A stretch of DNA of 44,597 nt from Aureispira sp. (GTDB lineage: Bacteria > Bacteroidota > Bacteroidia > Chitinophagales > Saprospiraceae): the NCBI GenBank assembly GCA_024222455.1, contig JAAEPD010000341.1, forward strand, positions 1 through 44,597, given 5' to 3'. Both the position numbers and the translations under genes were made by a program. Shown in pieces: positions 19,848-28,830 of the stretch; position 1 is the first letter of the stretch; every line of letters begins with the position of its first letter. The notes beneath the pieces are model-generated. The model was given only the letters and a program-made list of their open reading frames with translations, had not been told where the DNA came from and ran no database searches.

Positions 19848-20225
19848 ATGGCTCGTATTTCAGGGGTAGATTTACCAAAAAACAAGAGAGGCGTAATCAG
19901 TCTAACATATATCTATGGTATCGGATCAACTTCAGCTAAAGAAATCTTAGCTAAGGCTGGTATAGACCAAAGTGCTAGAGTAAAAGACTGGAGTGATGAT
20001 AACATCAAAAGCATTCGTACTATTTTAGCGGATGAATATAAAGTGGAAGGACAATTACGTTCTGAAGTTCAAATGAACATTAAACGTTTGATGGACATTG
20101 CTTGTAACCGTGGCTTGCGTCATCGTAGAGGATTACCTCTAAGAGGTCAACGCACACAAACAAACGCTCGTACGCGTAAAGGTAAACGTAAGACAGTAGC
20201 AAACAAGAAGAAAGCTACCAAATAA
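19848..20225 (+). CDS. rpsM: 30S ribosomal protein S13
   Basis: S13 in the 30S head contacts the P-site tRNA and forms bridges to L5. The 125 residues start [26 protein letters not shown] and include the C-terminal [30 protein letters not shown] signature. It is the first gene of the alpha cluster. In E. coli the S4 feedback site lies at the start of rpsM; I did not find an equivalent structure here. Confidence 0.98.
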   Translation: MARISGVDLPKNKRGVISLTYIYGIGSTSAKEILAKAGIDQSARVKDWSDDNIKSIRTILADEYKVEGQLRSEVQMNIKRLMDIACNRGLRHRRGLPLRGQRTQTNARTRKGKRKTVANKKKATK

Positions 20226-20262
20226 TTCTCAATAATAGCAAATTTTTCAAGGTAGAAGAGTT

Positions 20263-20649
20263 ATGGCAAAATCAAAGAAGGTAAAAAAGAAGAATGTAAG
20301 AGTTGAACCTCAGGGTCAAGCACACATACAAGCAACCTTTAATAACATCATCATTACACTTACGAATGGTTCAGGTCAAGTAATTTCTTGGGCATCTGCA
20401 GGTAAAGCTGGTTTTAGAGGTTCTAAGAAAAATACTCCTTATGCTGCTCAGATTGCTGCAGCAGATGCTTCTAAGGAAGCTTATGACTGTGGTCTAAGAA
20501 GTGTTATAGTATACGTGAAAGGACCTGGATCAGGACGTGAAGCAGCTATCCGTGCGATAGATGGCTCTGGTATTAAAGTTTTGAAAATTCAAGATGTAAC
20601 ACCAGTTCCTCATAACGGTTGTCGCCCACCGAAGAAACGTAGAGTGTAA
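20263..20649 (+). CDS. rpsK: 30S ribosomal protein S11
   Basis: S11 lies on the 30S platform near the mRNA Shine-Dalgarno helix. The 128 residues contain [44 protein letters not shown] and the C-terminal [21 protein letters not shown]. Length and position between rpsM and rpsD are normal. Confidence 0.98.
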   Translation: MAKSKKVKKKNVRVEPQGQAHIQATFNNIIITLTNGSGQVISWASAGKAGFRGSKKNTPYAAQIAAADASKEAYDCGLRSVIVYVKGPGSGREAAIRAIDGSGIKVLKIQDVTPVPHNGCRPPKKRRV

Positions 20650-20696
20650 CTTTTATCTTTTATTCTGAATAATCATATATACAAATTTTATAAATA

Positions 20697-21311
20697 ATGG
20701 CTAGATATACAGGTCCAAAGACGAAAAAGGCAAGAGCGTTTGGAGAGGCTATATATGGATATGACAAAAGCTTTGAGCGTAAGAAATATCCTCCAGGACA
20801 GCACGGATCATCAAGACGTCGTAAACAACGTTCTGATTATGCTGCTCAGTTAATGGAAAAACAAAAAGCAAAATATACTTATGGAGTATTAGAGCGTCAA
20901 TTCCGTAACCTATTCGAAAAAGCATCTCGTAAAACAGGTGTAACTGGTGAGGTCTTGTTACAGTTCTTAGAAGCTCGTTTAGATAATGTAGTATTTCGTT
21001 TAGGTATTGCTCCAACTCGTAGTGCTGCTCGTCAATTGGTTTCTCACAAGCATATAGTATTGAACGGAGTTGTTACTAATGTACCTTCTGCTTCACTCCG
21101 TCCTGGAGATGTTGTAACAGTACGTGGTAAATCTCAAGGAAACCAAGCTATCCTAGACTCTGTTGCAAATAATGCATCAAGTTCTCGCAAGTTCTCTTGG
21201 ATAGAGTGGAATGGTGATAAATTAGAAGGTGTATTCTTACAATACCCTACTAGAGATCAAATTCCTGAAAATATCAACGAACAGTTGATTGTAGAGCTTT
21301 ACTCTAAATAA
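20697..21311 (+). CDS. rpsD: 30S ribosomal protein S4
   Basis: S4 nucleates 30S assembly and represses translation of its own operon in several bacteria. It has 204 residues. The N-terminus [21 protein letters not shown] lacks the zinc cysteines. The S4 RNA-binding domain is clear ([34 protein letters not shown]). A nested hairpin begins 3 nt after the stop and fills most of the 109-nt gap to rpoA. Confidence 0.98.
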   Translation: MARYTGPKTKKARAFGEAIYGYDKSFERKKYPPGQHGSSRRRKQRSDYAAQLMEKQKAKYTYGVLERQFRNLFEKASRKTGVTGEVLLQFLEARLDNVVFRLGIAPTRSAARQLVSHKHIVLNGVVTNVPSASLRPGDVVTVRGKSQGNQAILDSVANNASSSRKFSWIEWNGDKLEGVFLQYPTRDQIPENINEQLIVELYSK

Positions 21312-21313
21312 TC

Positions 21314-21388
21314 AAGTGTCTTACATATTATCATCTTTAGGACTTCCAACCTTAGTGTCTGGAGTCCTAAAAATGCTTTAAGACATTT
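21314..21388 (+). promoter_or_regulatory. Nested hairpin RNA element between rpsD and rpoA
   Basis: An outer stem of 10 bp pairs AAGTGTCTTA (21314-21323) with TAAGACATTT (21379-21388), with one G-U pair. An inner stem of 9 bp pairs TTTAGGACT (21336-21344) with AGTCCTAAA (21363-21371). No long T-run follows, so it is not a standard terminator. It lies after rpsD and 32 nt before the rpoA ATG. Feedback by S4 or an RNA-processing site is plausible; neither is demonstrated. Confidence 0.55.
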
Positions 21389-21420
21389 TCTTAAATTATC
21401 TAACGCTATATCTCAAACTT

Positions 21421-22422
21421 ATGAGTTTATTAAATTTCCAAAAACCGGATAAGATTCTTCTTCAGAAAGCAGATGACTTTGAAGGTGTTTTTGAATTTAA
21501 ACCTTTAGAGCCTGGTTTCGGACAAACTGTAGGCAATTCACTTCGTAGAGTATTGCTTTCTTCTTTAGAAGGTTTCGCAATATCTGCTATCCGTATCAAA
21601 GGTGTGGATCATGAATTTGCAACTATAGAAGGAGTAGTGGAAGATGTAGTAGATATTATCTTGAACTTAAAACAAGTTCGACTTAAATATTTGCTAGAAG
21701 AAGACGAAGAAACAGACACAGAGAAAATCTATGTAACTCTTAGCGGTAAGGATGTATTTAAGGCTGGAGATATTGGAGAGCATACAAATGTCTTTGAAAT
21801 AACTAATCCTGATACAGTTATTTGTCATTTAGAATCTTCTATGAACTTAGAGATGGAATTGACAGTAACCAAAGGACGTGGTTATGTACCAGCAGAAGAA
21901 AACATGCCTAAGGATGCACCTATTGGCTATATTCCAATCGATGCTATTTATACTCCTATCAAGAATGTTCATTATTTTGTAGAAAGTGCGCGTGTAGGAC
22001 AACGTACGGATTACGAAAAATTGAATATTGTCATCAAAACAGATGGAACTATTCACCCAGAATATGCAATCAAAGAGGCTGCTAAGATCATGATCCAGCA
22101 TTTGATGCTTATCTCTGATGAGAACATCACATTTAATGATGATTCTCGCAAGGAAGATAATGTTGTGGATGAGCATATCTTGCACATGCGCAAATTATTG
22201 AAAACTTCTCTTGAAGATCTAGATCTTTCTGTTCGTGCATACAACTGCTTGAAAGCAGCGAAAATTAATGCATTGGGTGATTTAGTACAATACGAAACTC
22301 ATGAACTATTGAAGTTCCGTAACTTTGGTAAGAAATCATTGGTGGAGATTGAAGAGTTGTTACAAGAAAAGAACTTAACTTTCGGAATGGATTTGTCTAA
22401 ATACAAATTAGACGAAGAGTAA
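21421..22422 (+). CDS. rpoA: RNA polymerase alpha subunit
   Basis: The alpha subunit assembles RNA polymerase and contacts activators and UP elements. The 333 residues comprise the N-terminal dimerisation domain ([24 protein letters not shown], about residues 40-63) and the C-terminal domain. The latter has the helix-hairpin-helix segment [22 protein letters not shown] and [16 protein letters not shown] (about 267-310). It follows rpsD after a structured 109-nt gap and precedes rplQ. Confidence 0.98.
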   Translation: MSLLNFQKPDKILLQKADDFEGVFEFKPLEPGFGQTVGNSLRRVLLSSLEGFAISAIRIKGVDHEFATIEGVVEDVVDIILNLKQVRLKYLLEEDEETDTEKIYVTLSGKDVFKAGDIGEHTNVFEITNPDTVICHLESSMNLEMELTVTKGRGYVPAEENMPKDAPIGYIPIDAIYTPIKNVHYFVESARVGQRTDYEKLNIVIKTDGTIHPEYAIKEAAKIMIQHLMLISDENITFNDDSRKEDNVVDEHILHMRKLLKTSLEDLDLSVRAYNCLKAAKINALGDLVQYETHELLKFRNFGKKSLVEIEELLQEKNLTFGMDLSKYKLDEE

Positions 22423-22494
22423 TTCAGAAATATCTTATTTTAAATAATTATTGCAGTAACTGAATAAGTGCTGTGAAGCAAATCTATTGTAAAC

Positions 22495-23019
22495 ATGAGA
22501 CACGGTAAAAAGTTTAACCACTTAAGTCGTAAGAGAGGCCATCGTAAAGCCTTATTAAAAAACTTAGCGATTTCTCTAATCACTTATAAGCGTATCAACA
22601 CTACTGTTGCTAAAGCTAAAGCTTTGCGTAAGTATATTGAGCCAATGATGACTAGAGCTAAGCAAGCTGCTAATGAAGAGACTATTGCAAGAGCAACACA
22701 CCATCGTCGTGTAGTGTTCAGTCACTTACAAAACAAAGAAGCTGTTAAAGAATTATTTGGAGACATTGCAGCAAAAATTGCTGATCGCCCAGGTGGTTAT
22801 GTACGTATCTTGAAAACAGGATTCCGTCCTCATGATGGTGCTGAAACTGCTCTTATCGAGTTAGTTGATTACAACACTGATGCATTAGAAACTCAAACGA
22901 CTAAACGTAAACGTACACGTCGTAGTAGAAGAAAGAAAAATAACGCTGAAAATATAGCTGTAGTAGAAGATTCTGAAGATACTGTAGTAGATTCAGAAGG
23001 TGGCAACGAAGAAGAGTAG
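22495..23019 (+). CDS. rplQ: 50S ribosomal protein L17, C-terminally extended
   Basis: L17 lies near the tunnel exit. The core is canonical: [29 protein letters not shown] and [28 protein letters not shown]. The 174 residues exceed the 120-130 typical of E. coli. The extra C-terminal tail is first basic ([14 protein letters not shown]) and then acidic ([19 protein letters not shown]). It is the last gene of the superoperon, followed by a terminator. Confidence 0.98.
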   Translation: MRHGKKFNHLSRKRGHRKALLKNLAISLITYKRINTTVAKAKALRKYIEPMMTRAKQAANEETIARATHHRRVVFSHLQNKEAVKELFGDIAAKIADRPGGYVRILKTGFRPHDGAETALIELVDYNTDALETQTTKRKRTRRSRRKKNNAENIAVVEDSEDTVVDSEGGNEEE

Positions 23020-23061
23020 TCAACCAACACATCAGTTATTTTTCTGATCGAACTTAATATA

Positions 23062-23095
23062 AAGTCATTCCTTAAATATAGGGAATGACTTTTTT
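23062..23095 (+). terminator. Rho-independent terminator of the ribosomal superoperon
   Basis: AAGTCATTCC (23062-23071) pairs perfectly with GGAATGACTT (23082-23091), loop TTAAATATAG, followed by TTTT. It lies 42 nt after the rplQ stop. The inner arms GTCATTCC/GGAATGAC recur in the hairpin at 32173-32207. Confidence 0.85.
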
Positions 23096-24500
23096 GTTCT
23101 TATTTGAATTAAAAGACATCGCTTTGCGCAAATATATTAACAATTGGTTGCATAAATTATTGGGGAAAGAACTCGATGCCAAGGTTAGGAACTACTTTCT
23201 TAAAGGTTCTTATAAGTCATTGCTATTGCAAGCAGCTGTTTCCATATTTACCTTTCTGACAACAATTGTTATTGCTCGTATGGCAGGAGATGAAGGCTTC
23301 GGAATTTACTCCTTAGTGTTTACATGGGTTTCGATCATTAGTGTAGGGGCAACTTTGGGCTTAGATGATTTGGTCTTGAAGCAATTGCCAGTATATCAAA
23401 CAAAGGGAAAACAAAGTAAGATCAAAGGACTCTTATTTTGGAGCAATAAATGGGGCTTGATTAGTGGGGTAGGAGCAGCCTTGATTTTTGCTCTAGTGGT
23501 TAATCTATTTACAATAAATGGGATAAGTGAACATGTTTATTATTACAATATTGCATTAGTAAGTATTCCATTTTTTGTACTAATGCATATCAATCAAGCC
23601 TCCCTTAGAGGATTGAAGTATCTCGGTGCAGGACAACTCGCAGAAAAAGTAGTACAACCCTTTAGCTTTTTGATTATACTAGTGTTAGCCTATTTACTCT
23701 ATTGGAGTATAACAGATGCCGAGATTATCCTTTTTAGGGTAATTTCCTTTGGCTTAGCGGCCCTCATGGCTTTATATTTACTCTATCATTACCTAAAAGA
23801 ATATAAGGATTCAAGAATAAAAACAGAAACAACTAGTCAAGTTTGGTTGAGTAGCTGTAAATATTTTGCATTTATGTCCTTGCTTTATATAATTAACACT
23901 CGGGTAGATATAGTGTTTTTAGGATTTTATGAAATTCCTCGAGAGCAAATTGCCTATTACAATGTAGCACTTAAGTTATCAGATATAGCTTTGATTCCTT
24001 TCATGGTCGTTTGCACTGTAACAACACCTATGTTTTCAAAACTGTATGCTGAGAATAAAATAAAAGAACTACAAGCCTTCTTTACAAAAACAACTCAGTT
24101 AGCTTGTGCCCTCATCACTTTGATCTTATTAGCCTTTGTATTGTTGGGGCCTTGGTTGCTTTCTTGGTATGGCGCTGAATTTAAAGAAGGGTATCAAGTA
24201 TTAATGGTATTATGTGGGATTAAATTTTTGCATGTATTTGTAGGGCCAGTTAGTTACCTTTTGATGATGACAAATCTAGAAAAACAGGCGACCTATAGCT
24301 TGTTAGTTAGTGTAGCTGTTACCGTTCTATTGCATATGATTCTAATTCCTCGTTATCAAATAGAAGGGGCTGCTTATGCAACCTTAGGGGGCTTAGTTAT
24401 ATTCGAGCTATTAGTAAGTTGGACTGCATATAAACGAGCAGGGATTATTACTACAGTATTTGGAAAATTTTTGAATAAAAAAGGTAATCCCTCCAAATAA
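23085..24500 (+). CDS. Wzx-like polysaccharide flippase / oligosaccharide exporter
   Basis: A multi-span membrane protein (471 residues from the upstream ATG) of the MATE-like flippase superfamily that moves lipid-linked oligosaccharides across the inner membrane. The signature is the N-terminal amphipathic stretch and first span (YKSLLLQAAVSIFTFLTTIVIARMAGDEGFGIYSLV), then many spans with charged loops, and LLSWYGAEFKEGYQVLMVL in the second half. The ATG at 23085 lies inside the 3' arm of the superoperon terminator, so the true start may be a TTG at 23094 or 23124. No other ATG occurs before about residue 65. A sugar nucleotidyltransferase and a GT2 enzyme occur far downstream, not in an operon with it. 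Confidence 0.85.
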   Translation: MTFLFLFELKDIALRKYINNWLHKLLGKELDAKVRNYFLKGSYKSLLLQAAVSIFTFLTTIVIARMAGDEGFGIYSLVFTWVSIISVGATLGLDDLVLKQLPVYQTKGKQSKIKGLLFWSNKWGLISGVGAALIFALVVNLFTINGISEHVYYYNIALVSIPFFVLMHINQASLRGLKYLGAGQLAEKVVQPFSFLIILVLAYLLYWSITDAEIILFRVISFGLAALMALYLLYHYLKEYKDSRIKTETTSQVWLSSCKYFAFMSLLYIINTRVDIVFLGFYEIPREQIAYYNVALKLSDIALIPFMVVCTVTTPMFSKLYAENKIKELQAFFTKTTQLACALITLILLAFVLLGPWLLSWYGAEFKEGYQVLMVLCGIKFLHVFVGPVSYLLMMTNLEKQATYSLLVSVAVTVLLHMILIPRYQIEGAAYATLGGLVIFELLVSWTAYKRAGIITTVFGKFLNKKGNPSK

Positions 24501-24504
24501 TACT

Positions 24505-24512
24505 TAAATTTG
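24505..24512 (+). promoter_or_regulatory. Possible -7 element upstream of the antiporter gene
   Basis: TAAATTTG matches TAnnTTTG, 42 nt before the antiporter ATG and just after the flippase stop. No TTTG is present at the right distance upstream, so support is weak. Confidence 0.35.
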
Positions 24513-24554
24513 TCGGCTGAACACACTTTAATCTAAATTTATATCCCCATTCTT

Positions 24555-25577
24555 ATGGACTTAGTAATTGCAATAGGCTTATTAATTATTGGTTTTGTAG
24601 TATTGATAAAAGGAGCTGACTTATTAGTAGAAGGAGCTTCTGCTATTGCTAAAAAGTTTAACATTTCTGATATTATAATAGGACTAACTATTGTCTCTTT
24701 TGGTACTTCTGCTCCCGAGTTGGTGGTTAATATAGGTGCTTCTATTGGAGGAAATAATGGGATGGTATTTGGGAATGTACTAGGATCCAATATATTCAAT
24801 ACCTGCTTGATACTTGGAATTGCAGGTTTGATCTATCCTTTAGCCGTTCAGCGAAATACAGCTTTCAAAGAGTTACCATTTTCCTTTTTTATAATATTAT
24901 TGGTCTTTGCTTTAGGTAATGATGTTATGCTATTTGGGGCAGCAGAGAATACCTTTAGTCGAATAGATGGACTTATTTTATTAGGACTTTTTGGAGCATT
25001 TTTATACTATGTTTATAGTAGTGCTAAAAACGATCCTGCAGCACAAGAGGAAGGTGCTATAGAGTCTATGCCTATGAACAAAAGTCTTATATATGTTGCT
25101 ACAGGGATGGTCGGATTGGTTATTGGTGGGCAATTAGTATTAGATAATGCAGTGTTTATGGCTAGTCAATTTGGAATGACTGATCGTGTTATTGGTTTGA
25201 CAGTAGTTGCCATTGGTACCTCATTGCCAGAGCTCGCAACATCTGCTGTAGCTGCTATGAAAAAGAACAGTGACATTGCTGTTGGAAATGTGATAGGATC
25301 GAATATATTTAATGTTCTATTAGTCTTATCCATGAGTACAGCCATAGCACCAACAACTTATGATACAGCGTCTAATTTTGATATTTACTTCTTGCTTGGA
25401 GCAACGGTATTATTAACTATATTCTTATTTATCGGGACAAAGTCTAAAGGAGGACGTTTTACTGTTGATAGATGGCAGGCTTTAATCTTGTTGTTAGCGG
25501 TAGTAGATTATACTGTTTATGTAGTTGTAGGTAAGGATATCTTTATGATCATTATGTTCCTTATTGAGTCTACCTAG
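24555..25577 (+). CDS. Calcium/sodium antiporter of the CaCA family (YrbG-like)
   Basis: An inner-membrane cation exchanger of 340 residues with about ten spans. It shows the two inverted alpha repeats of the family. The first is GADLLVEGASAIAKKFNISD with GLTIVSFGTSAPELVVNI (about residues 20-60) and GNVLGSNIFN. The second is VIGLTVVAIGTSLPELATSAVAA with GNVIGSNIFN (about 215-255). The Glu of each SAPEL/SLPEL motif is present. K+-dependent relatives share this pattern, so the exact ions are uncertain. It is convergent with pyruvate kinase across a strong bidirectional hairpin. Confidence 0.92.
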   Translation: MDLVIAIGLLIIGFVVLIKGADLLVEGASAIAKKFNISDIIIGLTIVSFGTSAPELVVNIGASIGGNNGMVFGNVLGSNIFNTCLILGIAGLIYPLAVQRNTAFKELPFSFFIILLVFALGNDVMLFGAAENTFSRIDGLILLGLFGAFLYYVYSSAKNDPAAQEEGAIESMPMNKSLIYVATGMVGLVIGGQLVLDNAVFMASQFGMTDRVIGLTVVAIGTSLPELATSAVAAMKKNSDIAVGNVIGSNIFNVLLVLSMSTAIAPTTYDTASNFDIYFLLGATVLLTIFLFIGTKSKGGRFTVDRWQALILLLAVVDYTVYVVVGKDIFMIIMFLIEST

Positions 25578-25655
25578 ACTCAACTCAATTAATGAGTTTA
25601 GAACCCATGCCTCTTATATTGAGGATTCAATGACTAGAATTGTTTTATTATAAAA

Positions 25656-25695
25656 AAGCTTGGGGAATTGATTAACTAATCAATTCCCCAAGCTT
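25656..25695. terminator. Bidirectional terminator, 18-bp perfect stem
   Basis: AAGCTTGGGGAATTGATT (25656-25673) is the exact reverse complement of 25678-25695, with loop AACT. A-run TAAAAA precedes it, which reads as a U-tract for the minus-strand pyruvate kinase, and AATTTAT follows on the plus side. It lies between the convergent antiporter and pyk genes. Confidence 0.85.
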
Positions 25696-25717
25696 AATTT
25701 ATACAGTTAGATTCAAT

Positions 25718-27151
25718 TTAATCAATAACTGATATCTTGAGCATATTAGTCTTCTTGCGCATGTGTAGTGGCATACTCCCCGTATTGACAACCACATCAC
25801 CCTTATTGACAAAACCATTTTCTTTTAGAATAAGCTGCACATCTCTGATTGTATCATCTGTACTTGTAAACTTATCATAATACAAACAGCGAATACCCCA
25901 AACTAAGTTAAGTGTATTGAGCATATCTGCATCAGAAGAGAAGATGAATATATCACTTTTGGGGCGATAACTAGACACGGTAAAACCAGTATATCCTGAT
26001 TTAGTCATTCCTATAAGCGTTTGAGCTTTTACTTGTCGAGCAATTCGACAGGCATTATAACAGATCGCATCCGAAAAGAAAGACTCTGTACCTTCTTTTG
26101 GTGTTAATTTTTTATAATAAATACTTTCCTCTGACTCCGCTTCTGCTATAATTTTGTTCATAGCTTCCACTACTTTTACAGGGTGAGCACCCATTGCAGT
26201 TTCTCCGCTCAACATTACAGCATCTGTACCATCTAGTACAGCATTGGCCACATCAATAATCTCCGCACGAGTAGGTGTAGGATTTTTGATCATGCTATCC
26301 ATCATTTGAGTAGCTACAATCACAGGTTTTGCATTTTGAATACATTTTTCAATGATCATTTTCTGCAACATAGGTAAACGTTCCATAGGAACTTCTACTC
26401 CCAAGTCACCACGAGCCACCATTATTCCATCGGACTCTTCTATAATAGCATCTATGTGCTTTATGGCATCAGGTTTCTCTATCTTAGCAATAATCTTAGC
26501 ATAGTGATGTCTAGCTTTGATACGTTGCCTTAAATCAGTAATGTCTTCAGGGGAACGTACAAAAGACAGGGCTATCCAATTGAACGGATATTGCAGAATG
26601 AAATCAATATCTTCTATATCTTTTTCAGTAAGCGAAGGGAGTGATATTTTAGTTTCAGGAAGATTGACGCCTTTTCTGGAACCTAAATATTCACCATAAA
26701 GAACCTTTAGTCTTACAGTATCTTTTCCATTAGTTTCTACTACCTCCATCTGCACATTACCATCATCAATAAGCACTTTCTCCCCAACTTTTACATCTTG
26801 AGCAAAACTTTCGTAGCTCATGTAAATTTTCTCTTTGGTTCCTATACATTTTTCATTCACAAAGGTTAGAATTTCCCCCTTTTTCAACGGGATTTTTCCA
26901 CCTTCCATTTCTCCTACACGCAGCTTAGGTCCTTGCAAATCTGCAACAACACTTAAGTTTGTTTTGTATTTTTTATTAATATGCTGAATATAGTCAAATA
27001 CTTTTTTGTGATCTTGATGAGTTCCATGCGAAAAATTGAGTCGAAACGCATCCACTCCGGCCTTGGCAAGTTCCAATAAAGTGTTATAACTATTAGACGC
27101 TGGGCCGACAGTGGCCAATATTTTGGTTTTTTGGAATTTGCTGATTTCCAT
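25718..27151 (-). CDS. pyk: Pyruvate kinase
   Basis: Converts phosphoenolpyruvate and ADP to pyruvate and ATP at the end of glycolysis. The 477 residues match the family. The N-terminus KTKILATVGPASNSYNTLLELAKAGVDAFRLNFSHG holds the substrate loops. The active-site Lys lies in IIAKIEKPDA, the Mg2+-binding Glu/Asp segment is GIMVARGDLGVEVP, and DGTDAVMLSGETAMGAHPV is the conserved helix. The C-terminal domain ends VVVNTGSMPLHM. It is divergent from the epimerase gene and shares a bidirectional terminator with the antiporter gene. Confidence 0.97.
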   Translation of the reverse strand: MEISKFQKTKILATVGPASNSYNTLLELAKAGVDAFRLNFSHGTHQDHKKVFDYIQHINKKYKTNLSVVADLQGPKLRVGEMEGGKIPLKKGEILTFVNEKCIGTKEKIYMSYESFAQDVKVGEKVLIDDGNVQMEVVETNGKDTVRLKVLYGEYLGSRKGVNLPETKISLPSLTEKDIEDIDFILQYPFNWIALSFVRSPEDITDLRQRIKARHHYAKIIAKIEKPDAIKHIDAIIEESDGIMVARGDLGVEVPMERLPMLQKMIIEKCIQNAKPVIVATQMMDSMIKNPTPTRAEIIDVANAVLDGTDAVMLSGETAMGAHPVKVVEAMNKIIAEAESEESIYYKKLTPKEGTESFFSDAICYNACRIARQVKAQTLIGMTKSGYTGFTVSSYRPKSDIFIFSSDADMLNTLNLVWGIRCLYYDKFTSTDDTIRDVQLILKENGFVNKGDVVVNTGSMPLHMRKKTNMLKISVID

Positions 27152-27276
27152 AAGTAGTTTTTATTTTAAACAACTGATTCAGTGAATTTTTGTTAAGTTA
27201 ACAATTCTTTAGAAGAGAAGTAGGCTATTACCGTAAAATATTTATTAAACTAGCCTCCAGATTTTTAATATACAAT

Positions 27277-27318
27277 AGTCCATGTATTTCTAATCTTTTG
27301 ATTTTTAATAGATGGACT
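27277..27318. repeat. Spaced inverted repeat upstream of the epimerase gene
   Basis: AGTCCAT (27277-27283) and ATGGACT (27312-27318) flank a 28-nt AT-rich spacer in the divergent pyk/epimerase gap. It could be an operator or a leader hairpin. No exact TAnnTTTG element accompanies it. Confidence 0.3.
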
Positions 27319-27338
27319 AATGTAACATAAACAAGATT

Positions 27339-28355
27339 ATGAAAAGAGTATTAGTAACAGGCGGAACTGGATTTGTAGGGGCTTATTTATTACATTACTT
27401 AGTTCAAAAAGGTTATGAGGTTTGTGCATTGAAACGTGCTTCTAGCCCTATGTATTTGGTTCAAGAGATAGTTGATAAAATAGAATGGATAGAGGGAGAC
27501 TTATTAGATCTAAATATATTAGAACAAGCCCTTAAAGGTGTTGATCATGTTTACCATTCTGCAGCTATGGTTTCTTTTGGGGCCAAAGGTGTAGAACGTA
27601 TGATGAAGGTGAATGTAGAGGGAACAGCTAATTTGGTCAACTTATCTATAGAGGCTGGTGTCGAAAAATTCTTGCAAGTGAGTTCTATAGCTGCTCTAGG
27701 CCGCAAAGAGCATCAGCGACATGTAGATGAGCAGTGTCAGTGGGAAAACAGCAAGATGAATACTAATTATGCTATTAGCAAATTCAAAGCAGAATGTGAG
27801 GTTTGGCGTGGGATAGAAGAGGGCTTAAATGCTGTGATTGTAAACCCTTCTATGATACTTGGAGCAGGTTATTGGGATGTTGGGTCGGGCAAACTCTTTC
27901 AGCAGGTTGATACAGGCCTTAAGTATTATCCTGTAGGACATACAGGTTATGTAGATGTGCGAGATGTCGCTAAAGCATCTATTGCTTTGATGGAGAGTGA
28001 TATAAATGGTGAACGTTATATATTGAGTGCAGAAAATAATTCTTGGGAATGGTTTTTTAATCGTGTAGCTGAGCTGTTGAAGAAAAAGAAACCATCTACC
28101 AAAGTAACTCCATTTTTGGGAGGCTTTGCATGGCGTATGGAATGGCTAAAATCAAAACTAACAGGAAAGAACCCTTTGATTACACAAGAAACGATCAGAA
28201 CTTCTGCTGGAGTATATGATTATGATAACTCTAAAATCAAAGAGCATTTAGGCTATGAGTTTAGAGCTCTAGACGAAACGATTCAAACTACAGCTAAATG
28301 CTATTTGGAGTCTCAAAAAACGCAACAACACTATTCCCTATTACCTATAGACTAA
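27339..28355 (+). CDS. NAD(P)-dependent epimerase/dehydratase (extended SDR)
   Basis: A 338-residue extended short-chain dehydrogenase/reductase. The Rossmann motif is TGGTGFVGAY (residues 7-16). The catalytic Tyr144 and Lys148 lie in NYAISKFKAE, with Ser115/Ser116 before them (FLQVSSIAAL). VNPSMILGAG and VDVRDVAKA are typical of the dihydroflavonol-reductase/NAD-epimerase branch. The substrate cannot be read from the sequence. The next gene starts 5 nt after its stop, so the two are probably cotranscribed. Confidence 0.88.
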   Translation: MKRVLVTGGTGFVGAYLLHYLVQKGYEVCALKRASSPMYLVQEIVDKIEWIEGDLLDLNILEQALKGVDHVYHSAAMVSFGAKGVERMMKVNVEGTANLVNLSIEAGVEKFLQVSSIAALGRKEHQRHVDEQCQWENSKMNTNYAISKFKAECEVWRGIEEGLNAVIVNPSMILGAGYWDVGSGKLFQQVDTGLKYYPVGHTGYVDVRDVAKASIALMESDINGERYILSAENNSWEWFFNRVAELLKKKKPSTKVTPFLGGFAWRMEWLKSKLTGKNPLITQETIRTSAGVYDYDNSKIKEHLGYEFRALDETIQTTAKCYLESQKTQQHYSLLPID

Positions 28356-28360
28356 TTCTT

Positions 28361-28768
28361 ATGAAAAGACCTATAGAACCAACACCAAGATATGCTACAG
28401 GTAGAGCAATGGATAAAATTGCTAAATTGTTAGGCATTGTGCGAGATAGGAGTATGCAGGATTGGACTTATATTATAGCAGATTTAGATTATATTGACCA
28501 ATATTGGACTGTTTATAATAGCTTAGAGCAAGAAGATGAAAGATTTACGATGATGGAAATCTTAATAGAAGCAACCAATCAAATAGCTGATGAAGAGTTT
28601 GAAGAATATTGGGCGAAGTTGAGGACCTGTCTGATTCAAGAAATAGAGTTGCATCAGTTTACGGTTTATTATTGGTGTTGTTTTGACAATGAAAATTTGG
28701 AGGATTGTTTTTATATATCAGGACCGATGCGAAAATTGTGGAAAGAGCTAGAAAATAAGGATTCTTGA
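28361..28768 (+). CDS. Conserved hypothetical protein, 135 aa
   Basis: I do not recognise this protein. It is soluble, acidic and probably helical (EQEDERFTMMEILIEATNQIADEEFEEYWAKL), with Trp- and Tyr-rich stretches such as HQFTVYYWCCFDNENLEDCFYISGPMRKLWKEL. The start at ATG 28361 (MKRPIEPTPRYATGRAMDKIAKLLG) is preferred. Starting further upstream would overlap the end of the epimerase gene and add residues of no character. Its position 5 nt after the epimerase suggests a shared transcript. Confidence 0.75.
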   Translation: MKRPIEPTPRYATGRAMDKIAKLLGIVRDRSMQDWTYIIADLDYIDQYWTVYNSLEQEDERFTMMEILIEATNQIADEEFEEYWAKLRTCLIQEIELHQFTVYYWCCFDNENLEDCFYISGPMRKLWKELENKDS

Positions 28769-28783
28769 TATAGTCTGTAATGA

Positions 28784-28805
28784 AGTTTCAAAAACTTTTG
28801 AAACT
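28784..28805. promoter_or_regulatory. Operator: perfect 10-bp inverted repeat over the gbsR-type promoter
   Basis: AGTTTCAAAA-AC-TTTTGAAACT is a perfect palindrome of two 10-nt arms with a 2-nt spacer. It covers the -33 TTTG of the promoter just downstream. Such a position fits repression by the adjacent GbsR/MarR regulator binding as a dimer. That the site is its own operator is inference. Confidence 0.65.
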
Positions 28806-28826
28806 AGAAAAAATACTTTATATTTG
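28797..28826 (+). promoter_or_regulatory. Bacteroidota-type promoter of the GbsR/MarR regulator gene
   Basis: TTTG at 28797-28800, an 18-nt spacer and TATATTTG at 28819-28826 match the -33/-7 consensus. The regulator's ATG (28831) lies only 5 nt after the -7 element. Transcription would therefore start at or within a few bases of the start codon, giving a leaderless or nearly leaderless mRNA. Confidence 0.7.
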
Positions 28827-28830
28827 AAAT

